64,000 nt of DNA from Acetobacter senegalensis (GCF_001580995.1 NZ_LHZU01000135.1:18845-82844), one strand, 5' to 3'. Positions 36,594-46,799 are shown, counted from the first letter of the stretch. Notes: generated by a model not told the origin, from the letters alone. Program-made: numbers and translations.

Positions 36594-36664
36594 AAGAGGA
36601 ATTCTATTGGTTTTTAATTTCTGAACTCTTGCTTCAAAGGTGCAGTAAGTAGTGGCTTGCACTA

Positions 36665-37488
36665 GGCTCAGGACCGATTGATATGGACGGAAGGATGTGA
36701 TTCAGGCTCCTTGAGGAGACAGAAGATGAGTGATCTGTAGTGGCTGCCGGACCAGCAGATGGATCGTCTGCGACCCTTTTTCCCGGAGAGCCATGACAAA
36801 CCTCGTGTTGACGACTGTCGTATGTTGAGCGGGATTATTTTCGTGAACCGAAATGGTCTGCGCTGGCGTGATGCTCCCCGGGAATACGGTCCACACAAGA
36901 CGCTCTACAACCGCTGGAAGCGCTGGAGTGCTATGGGGATATTCATCCGCATGATGGAGGGACTGACTACCGGCGAGGTAGAGCCTCAGACGATCATGAT
37001 TGATGCGACCTATCTCAAGGCCCATCGCACGGCGTCAAGCCTGCGGTTAAAAAAGGGGGGCCAGGCCGTCTGATCGGACGGACCAAAGGCGGGATGAATA
37101 CGAAACTGCATGCCGTCACCGACCGGAACGGACGTCCGCTCGACTTCTTCATGACAGCAGGTCAGTGATTACACCGGGGCGGCTGCCCGTCTGGACGGTC
37201 TTCCACCGGCCGAATGGATGCTGGCAGATCGGGGCTATGACGCTGACTGGTTCCGGGATGCCCTGGAGGAAAAAGGGATCAGGCCCTGCATTCCGGGAAG
37301 AAGATCCCGCGGAAAACCAGTCAAATACGACAAGCGAAAATACAAAAGACGCAACCGCATCGAAATCATGTTCGGCCGCCTCAAGGACTGGCGGCGGGTC
37401 GCAACACGCTATGACAGATGCCCGACCGTCTTCTTCTCAGCCATCTGCCTCGCTGCAACCGTCTTGTTCTGGTTATGAGTCCTGAGCC
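36665..37488 (+). mobile_element. IS427-type IS5-family element, inactivated
   Basis: Terminal repeats GGCTCAGGAC (36665-36674) and its complement GTCCTGAGCC (37479-37488) bound the element. The transposase is split in two frames joined by an A6G6 slippery run near 37050, as in IS427-group elements that use programmed -1 frameshifting. The start at 36726 is followed by a TAG at codon 5, and later the second frame is broken near 37168 (AGQ then a stop where AGQVSDYTG is expected). DDE motifs MIDATYLKAH, LADRGYDADWFR and the C-terminal RRNRIEIMFGRLKDWRR are recognisable. No clear target duplication was found. Confidence 0.85.
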
Positions 37489-37581
37489 CAGCGAACAATT
37501 AGTTGACCCTGTTGCAGCCAGGGCGAGTAAATGCACGGTTTATCAGCAGGATACTAAGATGAATTTTATCGGTTGCGTAGA

Positions 37582-39789
37582 TCAGAAGTTCGCGGTCAAC
37601 GTAAATCTCGCGGAAACTGGTTCAACCGGGTGCCCTGTCGCTCCACTACTTTCAGTGGAAGTCGGAGTCAGGCGATAGTCATACGCGTATTGCGCTGCGT
37701 ACCCCCTGTTATTGAACATATTGAAAACATTGGCTTCAAGTCGGAGATTTTTTGTGAACCTGTATCCAACCATCATATTGAGCTCCTGATATCCTGAGGA
37801 CCGGAGAGAGTTATCTTCCACCAGCGGATATCCGCCCAACCAGCGCACCTGCAGGCTTCCATACCAGGGACCATGAGAATCAGCCAGAACGCCAAACGAC
37901 CATACAAACTTGGGGGCATTTGTCACGAACAACCCGTCAATCCCGTAATAAGCCGGATCGTGCGTCCGATAGCGGGCCCGCGCGAAAGACAGGTCTGTGT
38001 TGAATTCAAGCCAGGAAAGAGGATTGTATTGTGCAGAAAACTCGACACCTTCCCGGCGGCTTGCAGGGCCTGGCGAATTCACCCCGTCGTCGCCGTCTTA
38101 ACTCAATTCGGAATCGAAATCGATGATGAACACAGCCGCCTGCATATGGAAATGATCCACAGGAGTTGTGCGCACGCCTATCTCGCCGCTAACGGCTGAG
38201 GTCATCAGGGGTACACTGACGGATGTAAATTCGCCCGAATTGTACGAACCCGATACCGAACGAAAGTCGTTCGAATGGTAGGCTCGACCAGCACTGAGAT
38301 ACAGTTCCGTTCGCTTCCATGGACCAAAGATCAGACTTCCCTTTGGCTGAAAAAGCCATTGATGTTTGACGGTACGCGAACCATCGATAAGGTTATCGTC
38401 GATGCCACCCTGATAGTCTTCCCGAAGCCCCACAACTGTTCGCAACCATGGAAGCCAGTGAGTCGTATTCTGTACGTAAAAGCCCACTGCACCGAGATTA
38501 ATGTTGTCGGCGTTGCACGCATACTGAGCGCTATCATTCAAACTGCCGGGACAATCCCGAAGCGCTACACGCTCATGGGTATGACGGCGATCAACGTACA
38601 GGATGTCATAACGCCCCTGGACACCCACGGATGTCTCGCTCTCAAAACGTCCGATATGGTCATTTCGCGAGTAAGTCGATGTGCCTCCCAGCATCGTGCG
38701 CGTCTCATCCTGCTGATGTTGATCGCCATTAACGGGATCGTCCAGATAATGCGTGAAGTTGTTCCACAACGTCATCCGATTGTGCGAAGCAAAAGCGCTG
38801 GTAACCCACTTCCAGTTATCGCCGGCCATCCGATAATGCCCGGAGAGGCTATAACGTTCGGCAAATCCTCCGTCCGTGGGGTCAAGAGATCCGTAGCGAC
38901 CGATCATCCCGCTGCGCATCGCCTCAAGTGGTTGATCATTTGTCGCGCGCCATTGACCACGATAAAACATTCCGGTGAGATCAAAGCCATTACGATCATC
39001 ACCATGCGTGAAATGCGAAATGGCCCGCAAGGTGCGTGCATTGTCGGGATAGCGCCATGGGCCGTCGGCATGCTGCCAGGTGAAGGCATTGACCCACCGG
39101 TCTCCATTTTTAAACCTGGTCGTTCCACCAGCGTAGACGCGATAGTCACCCAGCGTTCCCGCGCTCGCGCTGATCTGACGCGGCACCTCGCTGGCAAGTT
39201 TCATGTGATCAGATCCAGCCACACCAAAGTCACCGATATTCGCGTAAAATGGCCCTTTCGTGTAATCTACTCCCCCCAGCAATTCGGGAATGAGAAAGTT
39301 GATATCAGTATAACCTTGCCCATGCGCATTCGTCGCACCGTTAACGGGCATATCGTCAACAAAGGTCGCCAGATCGGTACCGTGATCCAGGTTAAAACCA
39401 CGGAGAAGAAGCTGATTGGCTTTCCCTTCGCCGGAATGCGTGGTCACGACGAGACCCGGAATCGCTTCCAGTATCTGTCCCACACGATAAGCGGGACGCA
39501 TCTGAAGTTCCTTGGCCGTAATTGTTCCCTGACTGGCAGTTTGTGCCCGCCCGGTAAGATCCCGGCGCGATGCAACAACTTCAATATGCTCCTGACGAGA
39601 TCTGGCCTGAACGGCGGGCTGCGACTGCACGACGGCTTTATCAGGTAATATCTTATTGGTGGTCACGGGAGTGGTTTGCGCGAACGATTGGCTTGGGCAT
39701 CCCAATATACATCCAAGAGCACCGCAGGCGCAGAGTATTCCGCGGCCTGCCTGTCTCCTCGTAAGTCCACGCACTGCACGAGATCGCAT
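37582..39789 (-). pseudogene. Zur-regulated TonB-dependent receptor, interrupted by in-frame TAA
   Basis: Read through one stop the gene encodes about 735 residues. The first 563 codons (signal peptide ending in SQSFAQ, plug with RPAYRVGQILEAIPGLVVTTHSGEG and LLRGFNLDHGTDLATFVDDMP) end in DFDSELS then TAA at 38098-38100. The same frame continues with DGDDGVNSPGPASRREGVEF to a normal barrel end RFTLTANF. Relatives read DSELVxxGDAG at this place, so the TAA is a nonsense change, not an end. A Zur-box-like site at 39807-39823 and the ZIP gene upstream indicate zinc (ZnuD-like) uptake. Without the last eight or so strands a truncated product should not fold. Confidence 0.82.
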
Positions 39790-39806
39790 TGGGCGTCCCT
39801 GATGTT

Positions 39807-39823
39807 ATGTTATAATGTTGCAT
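39807..39823. promoter_or_regulatory. Zur-box-like site upstream of the TonB receptor
   Basis: ATGTTATAATGTTGCAT is palindrome-like and matches the strong Zur box at 46829-46845 at 12 of 17 positions, including the left GTTATAAT core. It lies 18 bases before the receptor start and so may give it a zinc-controlled promoter of its own. Confidence 0.6.
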
Positions 39824-39872
39824 TTTATGGCAAAACTGCGAATGATCCGCAATATTGTTTTTGCGCTATATG

Positions 39873-40571
39873 TCACTGCGTCAGATGTAAAATCACAGCC
39901 ATGAATGCCAGACCTGCAATGCTGGCCGTACCGCCGGCAAGACCTGGGTTCGCCGCACGACTTCTGGGTAACAGCTCGGCCGTCCCAATGTAGAGGAAGC
40001 CGCCGGCAAACAAGGCAAGCAGAACTGAAAACCCTGCCGCCTCCACGTGAAAGGTCTGTCCGATCACAACGCCCGTCAGAGGTGCGCATGCATTGGCCAA
40101 CAGCCAGCGATAGGATTGTTGCCATTGTATGGGCTGGGCCGTCGTCCGTCCCAAAGTGGTAAGCCCAATCATATTGGCGCCATCCGCCATATCATGGCCC
40201 AGCACAGCAGCAGCGACCAACCACCCTGTCCGATCCGAAAGCTGGAAAGCCAGCCCAATCCCCAGACCGTCCATAACACTATGGACCAATAAGCTCGCCC
40301 GCCCTGCGACTGGTCCGGCAGGACAGCGATGAAGCAATAGATACAAGCCAAAGCCCATCGCCATCACTCCTGCCAAAAAGGTCGAAGTAAACCGACTGGC
40401 GCCTTCTTCGAGCGCTTCTGGCAGCAGGTCCATAAGCGCAAGCCCGACCACGCAGCCCCCGGTCAGGCCAAGCAGCAAATCAGTCCTGCGGTTGAATTTC
40501 ATTGCCAGCAACCCGCCAAGCCCGGTGGACATACCAGCAGCAACACCGAGAATATAAGCAGTGGGTGTCAT
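39873..40571 (-). CDS. zupT: ZIP-family metal transporter
   Basis: 232 residues, eight membrane segments expected. The metal-binding helices are recognisable: LLVHSVMDGLGIGLAF (helix 4) and LGHDMADGANMIGL (helix 5), with His, Asp and Asn/Glu replacements typical of the bacterial ZIP/ZupT group. It overlaps cysS by four bases (start 40571). ZIP proteins carry Zn2+ (and sometimes Fe2+ or Mn2+) into the cytosol. The operon context makes zinc the likely cargo. It is shorter than E. coli ZupT (257 residues) by a compact central loop. Confidence 0.85.
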   Translation of the reverse strand: MTPTAYILGVAAGMSTGLGGLLAMKFNRRTDLLLGLTGGCVVGLALMDLLPEALEEGASRFTSTFLAGVMAMGFGLYLLLHRCPAGPVAGRASLLVHSVMDGLGIGLAFQLSDRTGWLVAAAVLGHDMADGANMIGLTTLGRTTAQPIQWQQSYRWLLANACAPLTGVVIGQTFHVEAAGFSVLLALFAGGFLYIGTAELLPRSRAANPGLAGGTASIAGLAFMAVILHLTQ

Positions 40572-42049
40572 CTGGCGTCCTTACTCTGAGAATTTGGTGC
40601 AACGTCTTCCTGCCGATCACCCTTTTCTGCTGGGATTTGGCATAATGCGTCCTTCACGTGCCACCGCGTTCCCTGTGCCGTATCTTCAAGGATAACGCCT
40701 CGGGCGAGCAGCACGTCACGCAACCGATCCGCTTCATCGAAATCACGCCTCTCACGCGCCTCGGTCCGACGGTCGACCATGTCGGATATGGACACATCCA
40801 ATACGGGCGGTAGAGACGCCTGCTCTTCTTTCTGCAACAACCCCAACACGTGAAGTCCGCCGAGCAACTCCGCGCGAAGCCGGACACGGACGGACGGCGT
40901 TTCTGCTCGGCGCAGACGGCCGGCAGTCTCGAACAGGGCACTCAGAGCAGCCGGCGTGTTGAGATCATCATCAAGCGCTCGCGCCACGCTCAGTTCGGTA
41001 GAGCCATCGACACTATCCTCCTGAGCGAGGTGGTCTGTGTCCGAAAGAAGCCGACGCAGACGCTGCAGAGTCCGCCTGCACCGATCAAGAAGCTCCTTCG
41101 ACCAGTCCAGGGGCTGCCGATAATGCGACGAGAGCAGCGCAAGTCTGATGGCTTCTCCTTCCGTCTCCTTCAGTAAATCGTGGACAAGCACGACATTGCC
41201 CAGGGACTTCGACATTTTTCTCCCCTCGACAGTGACAAAGCCATTATGAACCCAGAACTTGCAATACTCTGCGCCATCACGCGCCGAGACACTTTGCGCA
41301 ATTTCGTTTTCATGATGGGGAAAAATAAGATCCTGGCCTCCTCCATGAAGATCAATCGGCAAACCGAGCCGGTTTTCGATCATAGCCGAGCACTCGATAT
41401 GCCACCCGGGCCTGCCGCGGCCCCAGGGACTCTCCCACCCCGGAAGATCAGGAGAGGATGGCTTCCACAACACAAAGTCGGCGGGGTCATGCTTGAACGG
41501 TGCAATCTCCACTCGCCCCCCAGCCATCAGGTCTTCTTGTTTCCTGCCCGACAAAACGCCATATTGCTCAAAAGACGGCACATGAAAAAGCACATGCCCT
41601 TCCGCGACGTAGGCGTACCCCCTGTCGATCAGACGACTGATGATCGAAATGATATCGGGAATGTGGTCAGTCACACGCGGTTCAAAGTCGGGGGTAAGCA
41701 GACCCAACGCCTTCATATCGGAACGATAGGCATCGATAAAACGATCCGTGAGCACCCTGATGGACTGACCCGTGCGCGCGGCTTCAGCGTTGATCTTGTC
41801 GTCGACATCTGTGAAATTACGTGCATAGAGCACACGCGAATATTTTTGACGCAAGACGCGATACAGAAGATCAAAGACAACCGCCGAACGGGCATTGCCC
41901 AGATGAGCGTAGTTATAGACGGTAGGGCCGCAAACATACAGTGTGACCCTGTTCGGATCACGAGGCTGGAACCTCTGCTTTCTTCCCGAAAGCGTATTTG
42001 TCAGAAACAGGGCATGACGACCCGGATCTGTTCCAGTTTCTTTCATCAT
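40568..42049 (-). CDS. cysS: Cysteinyl-tRNA synthetase, second copy in zinc operon
   Basis: 493 residues, class I synthetase. HIGH-like motif HLGN in YVCGPTVYNYAHLGNAR and KMSKS in GRKMSKSLGN are intact. Zinc ligands correspond to C (YVCGP), C (WHIECSAM), H and E (FPHHENE), all retained, so this is not a zinc-free version. It overlaps the secreted-protein gene upstream and the ZIP gene downstream by four bases each. Paralogues of zinc enzymes in Zur/COG0523 clusters are known; here the likely aim is to secure supply when zinc is low. Whether another cysS exists in the genome cannot be seen. Confidence 0.93.
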   Translation of the reverse strand: MMKETGTDPGRHALFLTNTLSGRKQRFQPRDPNRVTLYVCGPTVYNYAHLGNARSAVVFDLLYRVLRQKYSRVLYARNFTDVDDKINAEAARTGQSIRVLTDRFIDAYRSDMKALGLLTPDFEPRVTDHIPDIISIISRLIDRGYAYVAEGHVLFHVPSFEQYGVLSGRKQEDLMAGGRVEIAPFKHDPADFVLWKPSSPDLPGWESPWGRGRPGWHIECSAMIENRLGLPIDLHGGGQDLIFPHHENEIAQSVSARDGAEYCKFWVHNGFVTVEGRKMSKSLGNVVLVHDLLKETEGEAIRLALLSSHYRQPLDWSKELLDRCRRTLQRLRRLLSDTDHLAQEDSVDGSTELSVARALDDDLNTPAALSALFETAGRLRRAETPSVRVRLRAELLGGLHVLGLLQKEEQASLPPVLDVSISDMVDRRTEARERRDFDEADRLRDVLLARGVILEDTAQGTRWHVKDALCQIPAEKGDRQEDVAPNSQSKDAR

Positions 42050-42585
42050 GACGGTCGATTTCCCGGATAGAGATATAGAGTGCGATAAGGACCTTCCCGA
42101 CCGTCACATTCTGTCTTGGCGTCCAGCCGCTGCATTATGAAATCCGCTCCTGAGGCCTGCCAGACAGTCCAGGTGCCACAATCCCCTAAACTGTCGTCCC
42201 GATGAAGCGACGTCAGAACACCTGACTGATCATCGTAGGTCACATTGAACAGATAGGATGACGTGTTCCAGACCCCATGGTCCCATTGCCTGAATGTCAG
42301 AAGCTCTACAGGTGAAGAGGGCATAGCCCGGATCACGACCTGCGTTGTTTCTGACAGTCTGACCGTGCAGGGTATGATCCAAATACGGCCCTTGTTCTCT
42401 GGGAGGCTGCCCATCCGATAGGCCTGCCGTCCTGAGGGATTATGTGCATAATGCGTGCAGCCCTCCGGTATGACGTCCTGCACCATAGCGGGAAGATCGA
42501 AGCCCTTAGCATTACTGGGTGTAGAGTTTGTTACACCCAGAAGAAACACATAGAACAATAATCGCTTTTTCCGACCTTCTCGCAT
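42046..42585 (-). CDS. Secreted DUF1176-like protein
   Basis: 179 residues with a signal peptide (LLFYVFLLGVTNSTPSNA). The C-terminal part has LGDCGTWTVWQASGADFIMQ and a following TECDGREGPY, a two-cysteine pattern seen in DUF1176-type periplasmic proteins (GDCGxxxxWxWdGxxFxL ... CdGR). Function of the family is unknown. It lies 12 bases behind the carbonic anhydrase gene and overlaps cysS by four bases, firmly inside the zinc operon, so a role in periplasmic zinc handling or envelope repair is conceivable but unproven. Confidence 0.62.
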   Translation of the reverse strand: MREGRKKRLLFYVFLLGVTNSTPSNAKGFDLPAMVQDVIPEGCTHYAHNPSGRQAYRMGSLPENKGRIWIIPCTVRLSETTQVVIRAMPSSPVELLTFRQWDHGVWNTSSYLFNVTYDDQSGVLTSLHRDDSLGDCGTWTVWQASGADFIMQRLDAKTECDGREGPYRTLYLYPGNRPS

Positions 42586-42597
42586 TCCCGCATCAGG

Positions 42598-43158
42598 TTA
42601 CAGCTGATTAGCGATACGCCGGTAGGATCGTGCGAGACTGACATTCATTTCAGCCACGCTCTCAGAAAATGCCGTGGCATCTTTGGTGACCTGTGGGACA
42701 GTCAACAGGTCGGTATTTGAATGAATCGTCGTTGTCGACGGGATATAAAACCCTTCTGTCAGCACACAATCTTCTACGACTGCATTATGCCGGACTACGC
42801 AGCCTCGCTCTACGGTGCAATTGAAGATAACCGAGTTAAAACCGATGAAAACCTCATCACCTACAGTGCACGGCCCATGAATGATCGAACGATGCGCGAT
42901 CGAGGTTCTCGACCCGATCGTGACGGCCGCGCCATCTTTCGAATGAATGACGACACCGTCCTGAATATTTGATCCTCTGCCGATCCGTATCGGTTCGACC
43001 TCGCCGTTCTCATCGGTTTCGTCAGCACGAATGACAGCGTACGGTCCGATGAATACATCATCTTCAACAATCACGTGGCCACACAGAATAGCCGTCGGAT
43101 CAACGAAAGCGCTCTCCGCCACTACGGGATAGTCGCCTCGTGGATTTGGTCTCAGCAT
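42598..43158 (-). CDS. Gamma-class carbonic anhydrase / hexapeptide protein
   Basis: 186 residues with left-handed beta-helix hexapeptide repeats (VDPTAILCGHVIVEDDVFIGP, IRIGRGSNIQDGVVIHS, VTIGSRTSIAHRSIIHGP). Metal-ligand histidines fit gamma carbonic anhydrases of the CamH type: HSKDG, AHRSIIHG and the paired histidines. A C-terminal helix (ESVAEMNVSLARSYRRI) follows, as usual. Such enzymes hydrate CO2 with Zn, Fe or Co, and the flexible metal use fits a zinc-limitation setting. It lies between the alcohol dehydrogenase (54 bases) and the secreted protein. Confidence 0.85.
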   Translation of the reverse strand: MLRPNPRGDYPVVAESAFVDPTAILCGHVIVEDDVFIGPYAVIRADETDENGEVEPIRIGRGSNIQDGVVIHSKDGAAVTIGSRTSIAHRSIIHGPCTVGDEVFIGFNSVIFNCTVERGCVVRHNAVVEDCVLTEGFYIPSTTTIHSNTDLLTVPQVTKDATAFSESVAEMNVSLARSYRRIANQL

Positions 43159-43212
43159 GAGTTAGGTCCTCGATTTCCAAAGTTAGAAGCGAAAGGCGCC
43201 AAAAAGCGATGA

Positions 43213-44376
43213 TCAGGCATCCATCAGAATTTCGCCGGGCAGGTCGTTCGACATGGTCTCACCAGGCTGGTAGTGCATGACAGACCGGATTGCCTCACCA
43301 CGATGCAGCAGATCGAAGGCCTTGTTGATCTGGTTATGCGTCATGTTGTGCGTGATGTAGGGATCAACACTGAATTTTCCGGCCAGCCATTCATCCACCA
43401 TTCCAGGAAGCTGCGAGCGCCCTTTCACGCCTCCAAAGGCCGTTCCGCGCCAGACACGCCCTGTAATCAACTGGAATGGCCGAGTGGAAATTTCCTCTCC
43501 GGCACCCGCGACACCGATAACGGTGCATTCTCCCCAGCCCTTGTGACAAGATTCCAGCGCAGCCCGCATGACATCGACGCGTCCGATCGCCTCGAAGGAA
43601 TAATCCACTCCGCCGCCCGTCATCTCGACGATCACCTTCTGGATCGGATCGGTATGATCCGTCGGATTGACCAGATCTGTCGCCCCCAGATTTTTCGCCA
43701 GCAGGAATTTCGCGGGGTTGGTATCGACACCAATGATTCGCGAGGCACCAGCCATGACGGCCCCCTGAATAACGGCCATCCCTATCGCGCCGAGGCCAAA
43801 AACCGCTACAGTAGAGCCGGGCTCGACCTTTGCCGCATTCCGCACGGCCCCCATGCCGGTCGGCACGGCACAGCCCATGACACTTGCCTTGGCAAGAGGC
43901 GCGTCCTTGGTAATTTTCGCAACCGCGATCTCGGGCAGGACGGTGTATTCGCTGAATGTGCTGGTGCCCATATAGTGAAAAATCTGCCGCCCCTTATAGG
44001 AAAAGCGACTTGTTCCATCGGGCATTAGTCCGAGAGCCTGTGTCTCACGGATCGTCGAGCAGAGATTGGTCTTGCCCGAACGGATCATCGGACAGTTCGG
44101 ATCTTCGGGAATGTAGAGCGGAATGACATGATCGCCCGGAACAACAGAAGTGACGCTTTTGCCTACATCCTCGACGATACCCACCCCCTCGTGACCGAGA
44201 ATGCACGGAAAGCGTCCTTCAGGGTCATGCCCTGAAAGGGTAAACATATCGGTGTGACACAGGCTCGTGGTGACAATCCTGACCAGAACCTCACCCTCCT
44301 TCGGGCCTTCGAGATCGACCAGATCAATCTCGAGCGGCATGTTCGGTTCCCATGCAATAGCAGCACGCGTCTTCAT
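43213..44376 (-). CDS. adhC: Class III alcohol dehydrogenase (S-(hydroxymethyl)glutathione dehydrogenase) with altered structural zinc site
   Basis: 387 residues, close to E. coli FrmA. Catalytic zinc ligands are intact: SLCHTD (Cys46), LGHEG (His67) and MGCAVPTG (Cys174). NAD-binding GLGAIG follows. The structural zinc loop should read xxCxxCxxCx7C (E. coli ECGECEFC ... NLC). Here it reads [16 protein letters not shown]: the first and third cysteines are Asp and Ile, so only two of four remain. This enzyme probably folds without structural zinc. It oxidises glutathione-bound formaldehyde. It follows the COG0523 GTPase by 47 bases in the zinc operon. Confidence 0.9.
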   Translation of the reverse strand: MKTRAAIAWEPNMPLEIDLVDLEGPKEGEVLVRIVTTSLCHTDMFTLSGHDPEGRFPCILGHEGVGIVEDVGKSVTSVVPGDHVIPLYIPEDPNCPMIRSGKTNLCSTIRETQALGLMPDGTSRFSYKGRQIFHYMGTSTFSEYTVLPEIAVAKITKDAPLAKASVMGCAVPTGMGAVRNAAKVEPGSTVAVFGLGAIGMAVIQGAVMAGASRIIGVDTNPAKFLLAKNLGATDLVNPTDHTDPIQKVIVEMTGGGVDYSFEAIGRVDVMRAALESCHKGWGECTVIGVAGAGEEISTRPFQLITGRVWRGTAFGGVKGRSQLPGMVDEWLAGKFSVDPYITHNMTHNQINKAFDLLHRGEAIRSVMHYQPGETMSNDLPGEILMDA

Positions 44377-44423
44377 TTTTGATGATCCCTCAAGAAAACA
44401 TTAGTGGTTGACAATCGTATCTG

Positions 44424-45653
44424 TCAGGCTGGTTCCAGGCTTTCTGACTGACGGCGCCATATGGGGAATGGATCCGGCAGATGGGCATAACGGGCCGGAT
44501 CAAAACTGTTGGTTTCGGGCACAAGGCAGGCATCGAGATCACGACGCAGTGCGGCCTCGTTCATCTCCGCAGTGCCGATGAAGACGATTTCCTGCCGACG
44601 GTCGCCATAAACAGAATCCCAGTTTCCCAACACGAAATCACGCCACTGATCGGTGTCAGGCCACTGGTTTTTCGGAATGGAAGCCCACCACAGTCCCATG
44701 GCTTCGCTGCGAACAAGTGCGCCCGCCTGGCTCATCTCCCCGACCCATTCGGGGCGTGTCGCAAGCCAGAAATGCCCTTTCGCGCGCACAACGCCAGGCC
44801 AGTTACGATCCAGAAACGCCTGAAATTTTGCTGGTTCAAACGGACGACGCGCACGATAGACGAAATTGCGAATGCCATACTCATCGGTTTCGGGCACATG
44901 GTTGGCAAAACCATAAAGTTCCTTGAACCACAAAGGATGCTGATGCGCTTTGTCATAGTCAAAGCGACCTGTATTCAGAATCCGCTCGATGGGAACCTGA
45001 CCCATGTCCGTTTCAATAATATCTGCATCTGAGTTCAGGGCACGAATGATCTTCCGGGCAGCGTCTACCTGGTCGACTGTGGCGGTGGAGACCTTGTTAA
45101 TGACCACGACATCCGCGAACTCAATCTGCTGGACCAGAAGATCGACCAGAGCGCGGTCGTCGTCCTCACCTGCCGTTTCTCCACGATCTTTCAGGAAATC
45201 ACTTGAAGAATAATCCCGCAGCAGGTTTACGGCATCCACGACCGTCACCATCGTATCCAGCCGGGCAATATCGCTCAGACTGACACCATTCTCGTCGCGA
45301 AACTCGAACGTGGCCGCAACAGGCAGAGGTTCGGCGATCCCGGTCGATTCAATGAGAAGGTAATCAAACTTCTGCTCTTCGGCGAGACGCCGCACCTCCT
45401 GCAGCAGATCGTCACGCAGCGTGCAGCAGATGCAGCCATTGGTCATCTCGACAAGTTTTTCATCGGTCCGGGAGAGATTACTGCCACCCTCGCGCACGAG
45501 ATCGGCATCAATATTGACCTCGCTCATGTCGTTGACGATGACCGCAACCTTATAGCCCTGACGGTTGTTCAGGACATGATTGAGCAACGTCGTTTTGCCC
45601 GCCCCAAGAAAGCCGGACAACACAGTAACGGGAAGTCTGTTTTCCATTTCCAT
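44424..45653 (-). CDS. zigA: COG0523/CobW-family GTPase, zinc metallochaperone type
   Basis: 409 residues from ATG 45653, which has AAGGAAC seven bases upstream and overlaps the hisI stop region; a longer frame would run deep into hisI. Walker [10 protein letters not shown], the metal-binding CICC ([14 protein letters not shown]), Walker B-type [11 protein letters not shown] and NKVS guanine motif are present. The C-terminal CobW domain contains [12 protein letters not shown]. The sequence is of the zinc subclass (ZigA/YciC/ZagA), proteins thought to deliver zinc to priority clients during starvation. Bacillus ZagA serves FolE, and a folE gene is two places upstream here. Confidence 0.92.
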   Translation of the reverse strand: MEMENRLPVTVLSGFLGAGKTTLLNHVLNNRQGYKVAVIVNDMSEVNIDADLVREGGSNLSRTDEKLVEMTNGCICCTLRDDLLQEVRRLAEEQKFDYLLIESTGIAEPLPVAATFEFRDENGVSLSDIARLDTMVTVVDAVNLLRDYSSSDFLKDRGETAGEDDDRALVDLLVQQIEFADVVVINKVSTATVDQVDAARKIIRALNSDADIIETDMGQVPIERILNTGRFDYDKAHQHPLWFKELYGFANHVPETDEYGIRNFVYRARRPFEPAKFQAFLDRNWPGVVRAKGHFWLATRPEWVGEMSQAGALVRSEAMGLWWASIPKNQWPDTDQWRDFVLGNWDSVYGDRRQEIVFIGTAEMNEAALRRDLDACLVPETNSFDPARYAHLPDPFPIWRRQSESLEPA

Positions 45654-45660
45654 TGTTCCT

Positions 45661-46170
45661 TCAGAGCTGTGTTGGGTTCGGAGCATCGCCATAAACGGCA
45701 ATCGGATCGAAAGTCTTCTCTGCTTCACAGAAGACAAGCCTGGCCGCCGGGGCCGAAACGCCTTCATCAACCGGGAGATCAACACGCCGGTAAAAACAGC
45801 TGCGATAACCCACATGACAATTCGCTCCGACGCCAGCTGTTTTGACACGGAGCCACACGGCGTCCTGATCATCATCGATGCGTAATTCGACAACATGCTG
45901 GGTCAGACCGCTCGTCGCACCCTTGTGCCAGAGACACTGACGGCTTCGGCTCCAGTAATGCGCTTCACGGGTCTCGATGGTGCGGGCGAGAGCCTCCGCG
46001 TTCATGACCCCGACCATCACAACATCGCCGCTCTCCGCGTCGGTCGTGACGACTGTGAGAAGCCCGGCGGCATCGAAGCGGGGCGCCAGATCAGTGCTTT
46101 CTTCCACCTGCACAATGGAGAGGCGCGGCCGAAACGCTGCGGATTCATGGGCCAGGATCACACCCATCAT
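45661..46170 (-). CDS. hisI: HisI-type phosphoribosyl-AMP cyclohydrolase with altered zinc site
   Basis: 169 residues. HisI core motifs are present: [36 protein letters not shown] and [12 protein letters not shown]. Known HisI zinc ligands are the Cys in D-C-D-x-D and the two in xCHxG...SCFYR. Here the first is replaced: [10 protein letters not shown] in place of DCDxD, while CH and SCF are kept. Two of three zinc cysteines remain. This is the pattern described for Zur-linked HisI2 paralogues, thought to work with less or other metal. Histidine biosynthesis step 3. It overlaps folE by four bases. Confidence 0.9.
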   Translation of the reverse strand: MMGVILAHESAAFRPRLSIVQVEESTDLAPRFDAAGLLTVVTTDAESGDVVMVGVMNAEALARTIETREAHYWSRSRQCLWHKGATSGLTQHVVELRIDDDQDAVWLRVKTAGVGANCHVGYRSCFYRRVDLPVDEGVSAPAARLVFCEAEKTFDPIAVYGDAPNPTQL

Positions 46171-46799
46171 GCGCCTCCCATGCCGGCCATGGCGAAAAAC
46201 TGCCGGCGCAGCGTCTCCGAGGACTCAAACTCGCCAATCATGCGACTGGTCACCATGCTAACGCCGGGTTTGTGCACGCCGCGCGTGGTCATGCATTGAT
46301 GGGCCGCATCAACCACCACTGCGACACCACGCGGTTTGAGAACGCTGTGGATCGTATCGGCGATTTGCGCCGTCAGCTTTTCCTGAATCTGCAATCTGTG
46401 CGCAAACACATCGACCAGACGTGCCAGTTTGCTGATACCGACGACCCGCCTGTCCGGCAGGTAGGCGACATGCGCCTTGCCGATCAGTGGAATGATGTGA
46501 TGTTCGCAATGCGATTCCAGTCGGATATCCCGCAACACCACCAATTCATTGTAATTCTCTGTCTCTTCAAATGTCCTCTCAAGAAGGGCCACGGGGTCCT
46601 CCTCGTAGCCTTCGAAAAACTCCTCATAGGCACGGACCACCCGATCGGGTGTGCCTCTCAGTCCCTCGCGGTCCGGGTCATCCCCCGTCCACGCGAGCAG
46701 CGTCCGCACCGCCTCCTCCGCCTGAGCTCGCGTGGGCCGGGGCCGTAAAACCCGGGTGGGCGCATGCGCCGGTGGGCGCGTCTCGATGGTTGTGTCCAT
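46167..46799 (-). CDS. folE: GTP cyclohydrolase I (FolE type)
   Basis: 210 residues. Zinc ligands of type I enzymes are all there: Cys and His in [11 protein letters not shown] and Cys in HQCMTTRGV. Substrate residues GKAHVAYLP and [11 protein letters not shown] follow. It makes dihydroneopterin triphosphate, first step of folate synthesis, in the cytosol. It is the first gene of the leftward operon, 30 bases from the Zur box. The zinc-independent FolE2 is the usual form in Zur regulons; here the zinc form is used, possibly served by the COG0523 GTPase encoded two genes later. Confidence 0.93.
   Translation of the reverse strand: MDTTIETRPPAHAPTRVLRPRPTRAQAEEAVRTLLAWTGDDPDREGLRGTPDRVVRAYEEFFEGYEEDPVALLERTFEETENYNELVVLRDIRLESHCEHHIIPLIGKAHVAYLPDRRVVGISKLARLVDVFAHRLQIQEKLTAQIADTIHSVLKPRGVAVVVDAAHQCMTTRGVHKPGVSMVTSRMIGEFESSETLRRQFFAMAGMGGA

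Noticed and set aside
38275..39648. Plus-strand open frame of 457 codons opposite the zinc TonB receptor
   Set aside because: It mirrors the receptor's coding frame, has no ribosome-binding site or motifs, and the receptor on the other strand is clearly homologous to known proteins.
40568..42049. CysRS and ThrRS as zinc-free paralogues
   Set aside because: All known zinc ligands are retained in both, so only their regulation, not their metal need, seems altered.
46167..46799. FolE as the zinc-independent FolE2 type
   Set aside because: The zinc ligands of type I enzymes (Cys, His and Cys) are all present, and the sequence is of the FolE1 family.
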